64,000 nt of DNA, from positions 1,178,001 through 1,242,000 of the forward strand of contig NOWV01000001.1 of the NCBI GenBank assembly GCA_003344405.1. Reading direction: 5' to 3'. Positions 23,617 to 36,456 of this stretch are shown one piece after another. Position numbers and translations under genes: made by a program. Every line of letters begins with the position of its first letter. The stretch's first letter is position 1. This DNA comes from Trichoplax sp. H2. Lineage: Eukaryota; Placozoa; Uniplacotomia; Trichoplacea. The notes beneath the pieces were generated by a model that saw only the letters and a list, made by a program, of their open reading frames with translations, did not search any database and was not told the origin of the DNA.

Positions 23617-26600
23617 ATGAGTAATATCTACATTACTGAACCGCCAACAAGTGGCAAGGTAAGATTACTTTAGACAGATTGACTATCATTCTGCTTCAAC
23701 TGTTGAAAACTGTTCTACTGGTGATGCTAGTACCTGCAGTAGCTCAAACGGCCACCACAGTAGCCAACAAGCTATCCCTCGATACAACCCTTGCAGCGCT
23801 CTACTTGCAGATCATGGATATTGGTAGTCTGGAAACGACTACCAAATCAATTGAGCTTATTCAACATTCAACAATTTGAATCCATATAGACAGCTTTTAC
23901 CATAGAACTTGGATATATCCTATAGTATTATCATACCATGCAATTTTCCAACAGTTACTATTATCCTTTGATATGAAATAAATACTCATAGTCTATCGTA
24001 CGTTTGCCTATTTCATCAACAGCTAAGGTATCTTGCCATCATGATATGCATGACGTTGCACATCTACAAAATGCCATTCCAAGATCTTCACTAGCTGTAT
24101 CTAATTTTCTTCCCTATTTCTTGCATAAACTACATGTTTGACATTATCTCATGGCTATACCGTATAGTAGATATTCCCAAAGATACCAGTATATTCGTGC
24201 AATGCATACTTGTAGTCCATTTTTGGGCAGTACTTGCCTTCAAACCGTTGAGGTCATTACAGTCATTATCAGGGAGGTCTTCAATTTGAACCTCAATACC
24301 TAGCCTGTAAACCATAATGATGTATTATTATAGTATGGCAATGATATCCAATATTGGCCTACGATAAAATAGTATATCTATCATAATTATTATAGTAAAT
24401 CAAACCAACATTGAATAATTGTCGAACTCATGAGATAATATCATCAACTCAAATAATGAATTAAACACAAACTTACAGTATGTTCATCCTTGAGCTAATT
24501 TGAATCAAAATGAAGTACGTTAATAAAAATAAATATGATTTTATAAACTCTGTATCAATAGCATTCTCAACAAAAATTTGATGTAACGTAGGTCTTGGTA
24601 GTAACTTCCTGTGGAGACATTGACATCGAATTATGGTCTAAAGAAGCACCTAAAGCTTGCAGAAACTTTATACAGCTATGCATGGAAGGCTATTATGATT
24701 CTACCGTCTTTCATAGGGTTGTCAAAAGTATGTATCTGAGACACATTCATAAGTAATCAGTAATCGATATGGCAATTAAAAATACTTTGACTTTTCAATT
24801 TTCTTCAAGTCGAATAAACATGCAGCTCGTCATAAATTTGTATCATCTACAGTGAACAAAATGTTTTGCTTCTAAACTAGATTTCATTATCCAAGGCGGA
24901 GATCCTACAGGAACTGGTCAAGGTTGCTTTTAGATTTAATTTTTGTCGGTATTAATGATTGTCAGTTCCACTGAGTAAAACAGATTTGTGCATGCAGAAT
25001 AATAATAGCTGTTAATGATGACGAAATATTGTACACATTAAGAGATAATTCTTCAATATCAACACTCTTACCAGCCTTAGTAGCGATAATTTAAATTAAA
25101 TTTATTCAAAAATTGTGAATTTAAACTAGTTATTCTTTATAATGCACATTAAAGTCAATGTACAGTAAATTGATGCATAATATAGAATTTGTACCGTATC
25201 AATTCAATGATATTTTCGACAAGTTTATAATAAGATAGCAATTAAGGTAGCTGTAATCAAGGCTAAATTTATGTAGCTGGATATTTAAATAGTCAAAGAT
25301 CAACTCACAAAGGCTCGCTTTAATTTTAAAATGTACCTTTATCTTAACTAGGTGGTGAATCCATCTACGGAAAATCATTCCAGGTAAGATCTGTAACTTA
25401 AAATCAATATTATGCAGCGTTTAAATTAGCTCTAGATCTTCACTTTGTATCATCATTAATGGACAATACAATTTCTGGCCTAGAAATTTGTATAATATTG
25501 ACGTTTGATAGATATCTACTATGTAATATTATAACAGGACGAATTTCATCAACGACTAAGATACACGCGAAGGGGTTTAGTCGGTGTAGCCAATTATGGA
25601 CCGAATACAAATGGTAGTCAATTTTTTTTTACCTTAGACCGAGCTGATGAATTAAACGGCAAGAACACTATATTTGGAAAGGTTGGCTATAGATTCCCTA
25701 AATAATTACTAAAAGAATAAATCGTTTGATCCATACTGATATGTACATAATAATACAATTTATTACTGTTGACGACTTAGGTCACCGGTAATACTATCTA
25801 TAATGTACTTAAAATTGCTGAGGTTGAAACTGATGGGAACGATCGACCACTTTATCCTCCAAAAATTATTAAAACAGAGGTGATGTTCTTGCACTGTATA
25901 GACTGTGTCACAATTGGATAGTGAAATTAAGAATTGTGTAGATATTATCTTGTTTTGCAGATTATATGATAAACCTTTGTAATAACATTGCTGATCATCT
26001 ATGATGTAGGTACTTGCAAATCCTTTCGACGATATTGTTCCTAGATTACTGCAAAAAGCTAAGCCTAAGGTTGAAATTGAAGCAAAGAAGCAGGCAAAAT
26101 CAGCAGCAACAAAGTACAGTATTTAAAACTTGTCTATATGATGCAGTCACTTAATTTTAGCTAGTTGTGTTTAATCAGTATCTTTCTATCACAACAAATT
26201 TTAATTTTTATCTAGAAACTTTAAATTACTGTCTTTTGGGATGGAAGAAGAAGAAGATGACGGTGATGTTGCAGCTACATCCACAGATCGCAAAATTAGG
26301 AGTAGTCATGATGTCCTTGATGATCCAAAACTAAGTGCTGAGCCAGCCATCGAGTCAAGCAGTAAAAGGCGACTTTCTGACGATGAAGAAGTTAGACTCT
26401 TGTATAGCCGTAATTATTGTAAAGTGACAATTAATTTAATTATTTAATGATATTTCTTACGTGATTTTAGAATGTATCGGAAGAATATGACAACCTCATG
26501 AAAGAACGGATTAGGAATAAACTACAGAATAGGAATCAAATTGAAAAACCAGTTATTGAAACGCAGGAAAAGAAGATTTCTAGAACGTAAGATTGATACT

Positions 26601-27601
26601 ACTATTCCTGCTACCATTTCAGTTTCGTAAACTAGACATTTTGAAAATTAACATTTATTGTTTATTTAAAAATTGTTAGTTGTAAAATTTTCATTCATTA
26701 CATCGATATTACTTTAGTGAAGAGTTACGAAAAGAGGCAAAAGTACTGATGCGAGAAATAAAAAAATCCCGCAAACAGGAAACAGTAAAGGATGAATCAG
26801 ATGGTATCGAAAATTTGCAAAGCATAATTTATTATTATACGTATAAGTACCTAGTAAATAACTTGTATTAAAAACATAATGACAGATGATGAGGATGAAG
26901 AAGAGGGTGAAAATGAAGTTATGAAAGAGTATAGAGAGCAACAGCAGAAATACTCTACGAATAAAAACTTACGAAAGGACTCTAATAGGGAAAAGAAGGT
27001 ACATACACATGCAGTAGATGTGTCATTCCTATGGAGCGATAACAGTAAAATGTACCAGTAGAGTGAATATGACAGTAGTATATTTACAGTTTTTAAATCT
27101 GCACAAATTGAATGATAAATGAACTCTTCAATCGGTATCTGGTATATAATATAATCCTCGAATAGGCTACATATAAATTTTATATCCGAATTTTAGACTC
27201 TTGAATTCTTAGCGAAATTCCAATCAAAGCTTCAAGCAGCAAGAAGTATGCCTTCGGATAACGACTCCATGAATACTGATGGAAAAGATAATAAGTCCTT
27301 ATTGACTAATGATGAAGATACAGATGAAGATGTTCAAGATGATAGCTGGTATGTAAATCGTTATCAATCAATACCGATTGAATACTGACGATATAGAATT
27401 TAAATCATAAGACAAGAATCATAGAATAGAGTATCTAATAGACTTTATTGCAATGATAGGATGTCTATTCGATTGGATATCGATAATACAGAACATAAAT
27501 CTAGGGATCCGAATAAGCAAGACGTCGACGCCTACCATATTTACGATCCGAGAAATCCGATCAACAAGAGACGACGTGAAAAAGGAAAAGAGAGACGTTA
27601 A
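23617..27601 (+). CDS. CWC27: Spliceosome-associated cyclophilin CWC27 (NY-CO-10)
   Basis: Thirteen exons: 23617-23658, 24592-24727, 24881-24922, 25352-25383, 25538-25681, 25781-25879, 26010-26113, 26216-26390, 26471-26586, 26718-26803, 26886-26998, 27197-27348, 27460-27601. They give 460 residues (human 472). It starts MSNIYITEPPTSGK, as human does. The cyclophilin domain covers about residues 1-170 (CGDIDIELWSKEAPKACRNF, FIIQGGDPTGTGQGGESIYG, GSQFFFTLDRADELNGKNTIFG). At the position of the catalytic Trp of cyclophilin A it has Glu (DEL), as in other CWC27 proteins, which are poor or inactive isomerases. A charged tail follows (NFKLLSFG, SSHDVL, EELRKEA, REQQQKYS) and ends IYDPRNPINKRRRE. 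In other species it joins the activated B spliceosome with CWC22/eIF4A3. Confidence 0.97.
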
Positions 27602-28777
27602 ATTTTTATAATTCATTGTAGGCCTGACTGAAATCGAAAAATATAACTTGATTTAATTTGACTGTGGATAAACTACTGTAATATACTTTATCATTTTTAA
27701 TTTTAGCTTGTCTCTGATGATGTATGTTTACAATATTTATTGTACATACTACTTTATTCATAAATATAGAGTAGTAAAGTTTGTAAATGATTACTGTAAA
27801 ATGTCTTGTAACTGAAAAGATGCCTGTTAAAGATAGTTTACCGTGTGGATGCCTCCCTATACAAATTACAAACTGTAAAATGAAATTATGAAGAGTAAAG
27901 TTTTATATCCTTAAGCGCAATTCGAAATAAAACTACATTTCTTCACAATTGTTGTATAGAATAAGTTCATACGACATAAAACAAGGTAATTGCTTCAATA
28001 GAAGCACAGACTATTTGTTTGATTCATGCCAATACTACTGTACGACAACTTGCTTGTATTAGCACTTGTTCTCACAGTGATAAGTGAATCCAAACGCATT
28101 CTAAGATATAATAGAGTCTATGGTTCTGTTTGTATAGTCTGTGGTACAGCATAGTTAACATCAAGAAATTGCAAGCACGTCCTAGCTGTGCAAACTATAA
28201 ATACAGCAGATCAAGTTTGCTAGCTCATTATAAGGTAGATATTGTACGCACCACACATTGTACAAGTGATTCCCCTTTACTGTTAGTAACATAACCTGTT
28301 AACATGCTCATCGTCAACATCTGCTGAAATTTAGCAGTCAACGAAGGTTCAATAGTACATCCATCAAAGTGTTGGAAGGTTTGTTTTTATTGCCATGTTC
28401 AATATAAAGAACTTTTGAAAGCATGCAATATTAACCTTTGAATCTTACTGATTTAGATAATATACAGTTAACAATAATTTGCAAATTCATGAAGAAAACG
28501 TAACGTCATCGCAGTGACTGGCAAGCGTTAGAATAGTATACATCATGGACAATTCCAAAGCAGTACTAAGAAAAAGTTAGATTTTGGTATTTGATTTCAC
28601 ATACTGTATCTTTAGTATGTAGTGATGGCCTGAATGAATTTAGTAGATCTGGACCTGTTTACACAATTTGGTAAGGATCGATTGATTGCATTATTTTCCT
28701 TTAATAGATGAAAAAGGTATTTACTTTCTAACACTGCGATAAAACCAGCCTTGACCACTTAAAAAATATCGACCCTG
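27602..28777. other. Convergent intergenic region CWC27 / NDUFA11
   Basis: About 1.2 kb between two facing 3' ends. It is AT-rich, and AATAAA occurs at several places (for example near 27925). No gene or repeat was recognised. Confidence 0.55.
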
Positions 28778-30697
28778 TTACAATGACTTTTTGGATTCAT
28801 ACCATTCTGATACTTGTTTCTTTGACGCTGAGGAGATGGTTATAGATTGACTATCTTTAGGAAGGGGAGATTGCCATCCATAACGATTGTCCGGAATACT
28901 GGAACGTGAGATTGTATCAGGAACGAAAGTCTCGATACCTCGATGTAAGTCGAGGTATCTAAGGCTGGCAGAAGTGACTCCTATTAGAGTTCCACTCAAG
29001 ATCATAGCTGCTACACTGCGGACTAATACAAACAATAAAAGGATGCAATTATAACTTGTGTTTATTTATTGATCGGTTATATCTTTAGCAATTTCAATTT
29101 TATCTCTATCCCGTATGCACGTAATAATGACATACATTTAGCTCCAATGACTAATCCGGCACCAAATCCTCCAATAAGTTGATTGACAGAGTCGTCTTTT
29201 CCGCGAACATAGCTTGTATAGCAGCTAGTTACAGCAAACATGCTACCGGTAGCAGCTAGAGTAAGCAATAAAGACAAGTTATTGCATCGACTAACATCAA
29301 ATGTAAAAGATACATTACATGTGCTGTAACTATGATTACACACCAGTCTACACAACTGCATGTGGTGGTATCATATTGTTCACTTTGTATTCACTTACCA
29401 AAGGTAACTGTACAGGTAGCAAGTTTTCCTAGATTTATAATACCGGGGCGGTAGAGAGGCGGGTACGGTTGTGGTTTTTCGTAGGCTAACGCGACGTACA
29501 TTGCGCCATATAGTGTACCTTAAATCAGTACGATAAAAGTTAAAAGTTAATGTAGAATTGTGATGCAGTATCCACTACGGTAGTTACTACTTTAGTGTAT
29601 TTATGGATTGAATTTGTGTCAGCGTAGATTAGTCGTGAAAGGATGATTTCTTTCATCAATGGGCAAATTTAAAAAATTAGCATAACTGTTAACAGCACTA
29701 GAAAAGGCAAAGTCAAAATCTTGAGCTTTTCTCGCTTGGTAGCACTCCTTACGATCATTTCAGTAAAGGGTTTTAATCGTTACGTGAGTCTAATCAATTA
29801 TTGCTATCTATTTATGATTAATTATCAGCGATATTAGCATGAGAAATGAATTGATGATGTAGCTGAAAATTGGGAAAGGAAGAAAAGGCGTTTAGTCAGG
29901 TGCACTCGATTGGTACTATGCGAATAAAGACTACAGCTAAGGCTTTAGGAACAGGAAAGGTTAAGATGTTGTATTGTAGCAGCGAAATGATAACATTACG
30001 TATTCATTATAATCCATCCTTTGCTATCTTCGTATTCCATATGTTGATGAAAGGGTTGATAGGAAAATATGGCCAAAGTGAGCTAGCAAGATAGATGCAT
30101 ATTGTTTCGTTGTCTCAAGATCTTGGTACTATTTATAGTAAGAAGGATATTTTAAATCATATCCTTTCATGAACAGTGTAAGATAACTTCCTACTTTCCT
30201 AGTGCATTCTAGTCGACAGTACTCGATCTTTGTATGTTTATTAAGGTACGCGTATTTTTCGACAACTCTTTATCAACGCCTTGTTGGCTGTTGGTTTTGT
30301 CTCAAAGTTGACTGACTGCATTGTACGCTGTATAATGATTTTCGGCCAATTTGGCATGTTGGCTAATAGTCCAAGATACAATGATGGTATTCGACACACT
30401 ATTCTAGTAGAGGTATATTCTATCATTGGAGGGAAATGCTATATGCAGCATGTTGCAGGCGTTGAAATGACTTTACTCTTGCCGATCAAGTTGAGTAGCA
30501 GCATGGTTACACTGGTATCACTTACCGAATACACCGCCAGTAATGCTGTAACCTATCGCTTTATCTACACAATCTTCACCGTCTCCAGTATAGCGGATAT
30601 TCTTGTGAACAATTTGGTTTAGTATGCCGCTTTTCCTATTTTGGCGAAAAGAGGAAATATTGGTATTTAACTTTGGCGAGTCGTCGTTCTCCGCCAT
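28778..30697 (-). CDS. NDUFA11: Complex I accessory subunit NDUFA11 (B14.7), Tim17/22-like
   Basis: Four minus-strand exons: 30697-30526, 29518-29399, 29255-29136, 29022-28778, in phase, giving 218 residues. The core matches NDUFA11: YTGDGEDCVDKA, GGVFGTLYGAMYVALAYEKP, LAATGSMFAVTSCYTSYVRG, KDDSVNQLIGGFGAGLVIGAK, then SVAAMILSGTLIGVTSA. Four glycine-rich hydrophobic segments give the Tim17/Tim22/Tim23 fold of this inner-membrane subunit of respiratory complex I. It is longer than the 141-residue human main form. About 30 polar residues precede the core, and a tail of about 55 residues ending in SEWYESKKSL follows. The start ATG sits in AAGATGGCGGAG, and all upstream codons to a stop lack ATG. 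Other Tim17-family proteins remain a less likely identity. Confidence 0.88.
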
Positions 30698-30700
30698 CTT
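30689..30700 (-). promoter_or_regulatory. YY1-type element overlapping the NDUFA11 start codon
   Basis: AAGATGGCGGAG on the minus strand matches the animal YY1 consensus AANATGGCGGC except at the last positions. It includes the initiator ATG, as is common in mammalian ribosomal and mitochondrial genes. Function here is inferred. Confidence 0.4.
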
Positions 30701-30714
30701 GACTGGTATAGCGT

Positions 30715-31450
30715 CTACTGTAGTTTTAACAGTACTGCCCGTTTTTGTACGGTCTACAGTCTGTAGTTGACTGTGACTGTACGGTACAGTCCGCCTGTCT
30801 TTCTGTACAGTACCGCGTACAGTACATGATACTGTGCACTGTAGGCATTTTACACGTCTGTACAGTACAGTGTACTGTACTGTACAGTACTATAAGATAC
30901 TCGAAGTAGTCAGTGCTTAGTTGAAAACATTAGAGCTTGAGTCTGTCTGTCTGAGACAAAAAAGACATCAGATTCAAGGTGGAAAACGTTAGAACTTGAG
31001 TCTGTCTGAGACAGAATGGCCATCAGATTCAAGATGGATATTTCAACACGTCTGTACAGTACAGTACTGTAGCCATAGAATACTGTACTGTAGATATTCG
31101 AAGTAGCAAGTGCCTTAAATAGAAAACATTAGAGGTTAAGTCTGTCTGTCTGAAACAGGATGGACATTAGACCCAAGGGGATATTTTGATACGTCTGTAC
31201 AGTGTACAGTACTGTACGGTTAGTAGAAAACATTAGAGCTTGGGTCTGTCTGTCTGAAACAGGATGGACATCAGATTCAAGGGGGTATTTTGACATACAG
31301 TACAGTACTGTATCTGTACAGTACTGTATACTGTACTGTACTGTACAAGACTGTAGGAAACAGTTGAGCTTAAGTCTGTCTGTCTGAAACAGTACAGTAT
31401 TTTGACACATCTGTACGGGTAGAATACTGTAGATATTCCAAGTAGCCAGT
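30715..31450. repeat. Compound repeat array in the NDUFA11/EFCAB14-like divergent promoter
   Basis: Two repeat types are interleaved. One is the palindromic TACTG/TACAG class (30715-30895, about 31048-31095, 31190-31215, 31300-31350). The other is a unit with AAACATTAGAGCTTGAG, TCTGTCTGTCTGAAACAGGA, TGGACATCAGATTCAAGG and TATTTTGACACGTCTGTACA. Five copies of the latter start near 30925, 30983, 31123, 31227 and 31358. The overlapping open frames on both strands are products of these repeats. Confidence 0.9.
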
Positions 31451-31492
31451 ACTTCAAAGTTACCTTGTGCATGGTATGAATCAATAGCAGCA

Positions 31493-31650
31493 ATGAATGT
31501 TCGAGTAGCTAGACAGAGAGAGTTAATCGCCCATTTTGACCATGTTGAACGACAGCTAGGTGTCCGTCCCATCCGTTTTTGTGAGAGCAGTCCCGGACTG
31601 GAGACTGTACTGTATGGTTTAGTATCCATGGTAGCATGTATCCGTATCAG
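31493..31650 (+). CDS. Unassigned candidate exon
   Basis: ATG at 31493 opens 52 codons plus two bases, ending at a good donor (ATCAG before GTAATG at 31651). The peptide contains QRELIAHFDHVERQLG and PIRFCESSPGLETVLYG, with balanced composition unlike repeat-derived frames. The reverse strand is also open, so chance is possible. No downstream partner exon was found. I do not recognise the family. It lies between the repeat array and the TATA box of the next gene and might be an alternative 5' exon or a remnant. Confidence 0.2.
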
Positions 31651-31765
31651 GTAATGCCATCTTCAACACTTTACTATAGGAATGACCACTAATATACTGT
31701 GGCTAGAACATAATTACTGCCTCGACAGCACAGTATGAAGTAGAAGATCGACACTAGCTGTACAG

Positions 31766-31773
31766 TATATAAA
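31766..31773 (+). promoter_or_regulatory. Putative TATA box of the EFCAB14-like gene
   Basis: TATATAAA in the context CTGTACAGTATATAAACAGC, 207 bp before the start codon at 31980. A start about 30 bp downstream would give a leader of about 180 bp. The surrounding CTGTACAGTA belongs to the palindromic repeat class. Confidence 0.5.
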
Positions 31774-31979
31774 CAGCACAACCGACAGACTGCAAGCCAT
31801 TTCAATATTTCAACAACGACAGCCAAGTTGCATTTCAACACTTGCTTGTGATCGACAAATCTGATCAATCAACACTGGTTGGGCCTTATCCATCATCGAA
31901 TTCAGTAGGAAAATTACTCTCCATCTTCTTCAAGTGTTGCAAATCACTTTGACCGCTTGGTTGTTGTTAATGATACAAC

Positions 31980-34900
31980 ATGAAGAAATATATTGTGGAT
32001 GTAGAAGCTCCAAGGATTGAAGGAGATAAATTACTACCGTCCGATTCCGACGAAAATGTCAATCAAGCTCATTTAATCCAAGAAACGAGTCCATCCCGTC
32101 GACGAGTTCGTCGCAGGTAGGGTACTTGATTTCTTCGTCGTCTTCTTCTTTTTATCTTATCCATTCTACGCCAAGTTTTGGAGACATGCAAGGAATCATC
32201 GCAACATACGCGCTCTCTCATCAACTTGACGATCGTCAAGGATGAGTAATACAGTACAATAATAATGAATTGAATTAGCGATCTCTAACAGACAAGACTG
32301 TCCGTACAATCATTTCCAACTAAAGCAGTTTCAATCCGTAGTACACGCTTTTAAATTCTACCTACTTTATTTCCCTCTCTTATGCTTATCCAAGGATAGC
32401 TTCAACGAGTCGAGCATGTCGACCACTGTACATATTCGATGAGCCTGAAATCGCTAATCCTAATGAACTCGGCTTACAATGATGTTTTTGTAAAGTTGAA
32501 GTCCATCAATGGTACTAGAGCTATAGTAGAGATGTTAATCAGAGACTATCGACGATCGATCAACATGGCCACAAATTGGGATCCTGCGAACGAGTAAACT
32601 CCAGTCGATTTCCCGTCCAAAACCGTCGGCAATTTTATTTTTAAAATCTCTATCATCTACCTTAACCGTATCTCTTTCTCTTCCAGTTGGACAACGATAA
32701 CGGTTACTTTAAACTCCTTTAAAGGAGAAACTCTACACCTACTAAAAATGGAAAATATTTCCAAAATCTTAAAATTCCAATGAAAAAAAAAAAGAATTAC
32801 GTATACGGATAAATTATCTCGATACAACCAACCACTATGACGTGCTATTGAATTTTTTTTTTTTTTTGACCTGTCTTCCGCTATTCCACTACACGCGTAG
32901 TCTGTGGTAACCTTGAATTGGACATCAACAGCTGTTGGGATAATTTGTTCGACTTTTTTATCCATTTATTTGTAAATGCGCCTTTCTATTCCCATCTAGA
33001 TTGCCGATCATTTCAATACAATGAGTGTGCACATGATTCAACATCGTATTCATATTCTTTTTGCCACCAATCATTCAATCACTAGCTCGCCCGACGCCTA
33101 CATAGCGATACACAAATGATAACTAAAAAAATCATGCATACAAATGATAGAATGTCCTTTCAATGGCTATTGATGCGTTACTATACTCTGATTTAGACTT
33201 GAAAATCACTCTGTATACTTTTTTATACCTATTAGCAAGAAAGCTCGAAGAATCAACTCTGTTGATTATTCTGCAAGTAATCGCAATCGTAGCTGTTGTT
33301 CATGTAGCCGTTACTTTCTATTTATCATTATGATTGGCTTCTTGGTTGTTCTGGTTGGAATGATATGGGTATTTTTCGATATTAAAAATGAAATGGATAG
33401 AATCAGAGTCAAGTTACATACTGGTAAGTCGCTGCATTAAATGATTGTTTTTTCTTTCATAAGCAAATAGTTCTAATCATATCATGGTGTACGTTAAGTT
33501 AATTAATACGTAGACACAAAATCCACTTTTCATAGGTGTGTATTTATTGAGTAAGCCATATGCCTTATGTTGATTTAAGTTCTGCACAATTGACAATACT
33601 TTATTGATCCGTTAACGCTACCTTAGTTAATTTTCTTGACAATTAATTCTATTATTGACAATCCTGCATTGAAAATTTTCTATACGCTACGATACAAATT
33701 TTATCATCTTGACGATTAACAAATAATTAATCAAAGTACCGTATCCATCGAGATACACTGCTCCTTCCAATCTATCTTTAAATGAAAGATATTAATTATT
33801 CTATTCTTTTTGTACAGTTGAAAAGGAAAATCTTCAAAGGAAACAAGAACTTAGTCTAAATAAACAAAAATTTTCAAAGATCGATAAGGATATCCAACAA
33901 TTACATCAAGGAAAAAATCAGTTACTATCACAAATCTCCTTTCTGAAAAGCGAGGTAAATTTAGCAATATTTTACTTCTAAATTTAAAATCATGCCGATT
34001 CCGTGCTTAATGATTCTAATTTTCCTTGTAATTGTAATTATCTTACAATATGCTATGCAGTAATTTTATTAATAATATATCGGATGAAACTGTTCAAACT
34101 TTGCAAAAATATTATCAATAAATTTTAAAGCAATTTCTTCCGATTGAAAAAAACGTTCAAGACTGAACGACACAGAATCTGTACGTGACCTAAAATGCAT
34201 ATACTCCTATAATTACCTGTTATTTCAAGGTTAAAACTATAAATGCAACATTATTGAAGAAATGGCAAGAGTCGCAAGAAATGCCTCATCGTTTATGGAA
34301 TAATGTAACAAAGAAATCAAACATTAGTAAAATCGTGATAACTACTGTGCAGCTAAACTTTGTACATAACCTAATACGTCAATATAATTACATGCTATTT
34401 CAAGGTAAAAACAATAAATGCCACATTATGGAAGAAATGGCAAGAGTCCGAAAAAATACCTCATCATTTTTGGAATAATGTTACCCAGAAATCAAACATT
34501 AGCAAAATCGTGATAACTACTATAGCTCAACTTCAATACAGAGTAAATAAATTAGTAAATAACACTAACTCTGCTATAAAGTCACTACAAGAAGACAACA
34601 TTGCTAACAATGGCGAAATCAAATTATTGAATACAACAATTGAAGATGTCAAGGTTTGTTCTAATGATTACCAAATCAATCACTAATTAACTCGGCCTAA
34701 AATTACCAAATGACGGAGAGTGTATTGAATTTATTTACCTAACGGCCATGGTAAAGCTGCTTATGAATTTATTATTCATTGCTTCATTGCTATTTTTGCT
34801 TTATACATAGGCAAAGTATGAAAGCATTATCAATCACTATAAGCAACACAAAGTTGAGACGAATGACACAGCCGAAACATCCAATCTCACTAGAAATAGT

Positions 34901-36456
34901 AACGACACTCTAATAACAACACTTCCGGCAAATCCGACGACACTTCCTGTCAATCCTACGACACCTCCCGTCAATCCTACGACTACATGGGAAACTACAA
35001 CAGTTGAAAGGCGAGATAGTAGCACTGATGCCAAGATTAACTACAACAATACGACAACGGTACTGGAGCCGACTTTTCACTGCCGAAATATTCTGTTAAT
35101 GTCTTTATAATTCTAATGTAGTCCTTCGATGAATACTATGTATTATTTTTAATCAAGAAACAACCATGTATGCACTCCCCTTATAGTAATTGTTCATCGT
35201 TGCTCTTCTTAGATTCAACCAACACAGGATTTATTGAATGACTTGCGTATTGAAGAGACACTCACACAACTAACCAACTTAACAATGATCAATAAGGTTA
35301 GTATAATCGCAACTCTTAAAGGGTAAACTGAAATATGAATTAAAAGTAGACAGTATAGCTTTGTACTATCATACAATTAATGATTATTGCATTATATTGG
35401 TAAATTTAGAATGGAATAGAAGAACTAAAAGCCAATATGGAGAAATTGTATACTTCACTTTTCAACTTAAAACGCATAGTTTATTCTACCTTAGATGACT
35501 CTACAGAGGACTCAAAAATTGCCGTCATTGTACAGCAATTGAGTGCAACACTAAATTCTTCTTTAGAAAATATGGCAGATAATGTTAACATGGTTGAAAA
35601 ACGTGTCTTAAAATTGGTATGCATTTAGTTTTAAAACCAAAGTCATAATAATCTTAACATACCTAATTGGTGGTATATTACCCTTTGCTTTAATTTGCTT
35701 TATGATAAAATTTTTATCTCACTGCCCGTATATGTATTAGATATGCAAATACTAGAATAATAATATCAAGATAAAATAAATAATTGCTATCTATTGTTGT
35801 ATATCAATTTTAGCCACAAATAAGAAACGGTGATAAATCTATTAAAATATTCTATCTACGATGTATCTTTATATTTTATCAATTATTTTGTATATTTCGA
35901 TACATAGGAAAATGATGTAAATGCTATTCGCCAAACCAATTCATCGTGTGAACAAGCCGGAAATAATATAGAAGAACCATTAAGCCATAATGGCACATCA
36001 GCTAACAATTCATCTTCGACTATCGGCAGTAATAATACCTTGACAGTAACTACTACGGAGTTAGCTTCAAATTCAAAGGATAATTCTACATCGAATGCAA
36101 TAACTGTTACTCCCACAGCTGCTTCGTTATCGAATTCGGATCAGACAGAAGGTATGATTAGAAATTAATAAAAGATTTTTTCGTACCGCAAAACACCTCC
36201 GAGAATATTTTACTTCTTCTTTACTAATATTGCTGCGATCCTGAAATATTTTTTCACTCACTGTAAGGTTTCGATGCAATGGAAGATAGTGAAAGTGACA
36301 GTGAAAACAGTGTAAGTAATATTTAATGTATCAGTTCATAGACATTTGATGTAACTGATGACGATAGACTTGCTTAATGCTTAAGGAGAGAGTATCAACG
36401 CTCAATTTTTTTTACTTTAGTTTTGGGCTTCAATCCAAGGGCGTGAAAAAAAGTGA
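31980..36456 (+). CDS. EFCAB14-like single-pass coiled-coil membrane protein without EF hands
   Basis: Ten exons: 31980-32116, 33236-33423, 33818-33954, 34405-34653, 34811-35059, 35213-35296, 35410-35616, 35908-36151, 36268-36311, 36421-36456. They give 524 residues. The N-terminus is cytosolic and charged. A Cys cluster (CCSCS, residues 66-70) precedes one membrane helix (about 72-93). Then comes an amphipathic coiled coil with many N-glycosylation sites, a Thr/Pro-rich segment (repeated NPTT) and a short acidic C-terminus. The Cys cluster, helix, VGMIWV and following K-E-D pattern, plus WNNVTQKSNIS-like text, resemble human EFCAB14 in order. The family assignment is tentative. The C-terminal EF-hand pair of EFCAB14 is absent; the frame ends QGREKK. 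Function is unknown. Confidence 0.55.
34186..34520 (+). repeat. Tandem duplication (175 bp) covering part of exon 4
   Basis: The first half of exon 4 with its acceptor (from 34405) has a nearby upstream copy with acceptor at 34229/34230. The offset is exactly 175 bp. Both copies are open in the same phase (KKWQES, WNNVT, KSNISKIVITT). The upstream copy lacks the second half of the exon. It runs into the next copy, where CTATTTCAAGGTAAAA could act as donor for copy 1 or acceptor for copy 2. It is probably a vestigial or alternative exon. Confidence 0.85.

Noticed and set aside
30281-30622. 113-codon plus-strand open frame
   Set aside because: Its right part is the exact antisense of NDUFA11 exon 1 (30697-30526). 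The left part is intron.
31129-31629. Minus-strand open frames of 166 and 86 codons
   Set aside because: Most of the coding is the CTGTCTGTCTG and TACTG repeats, and the peptides are repeat translations.
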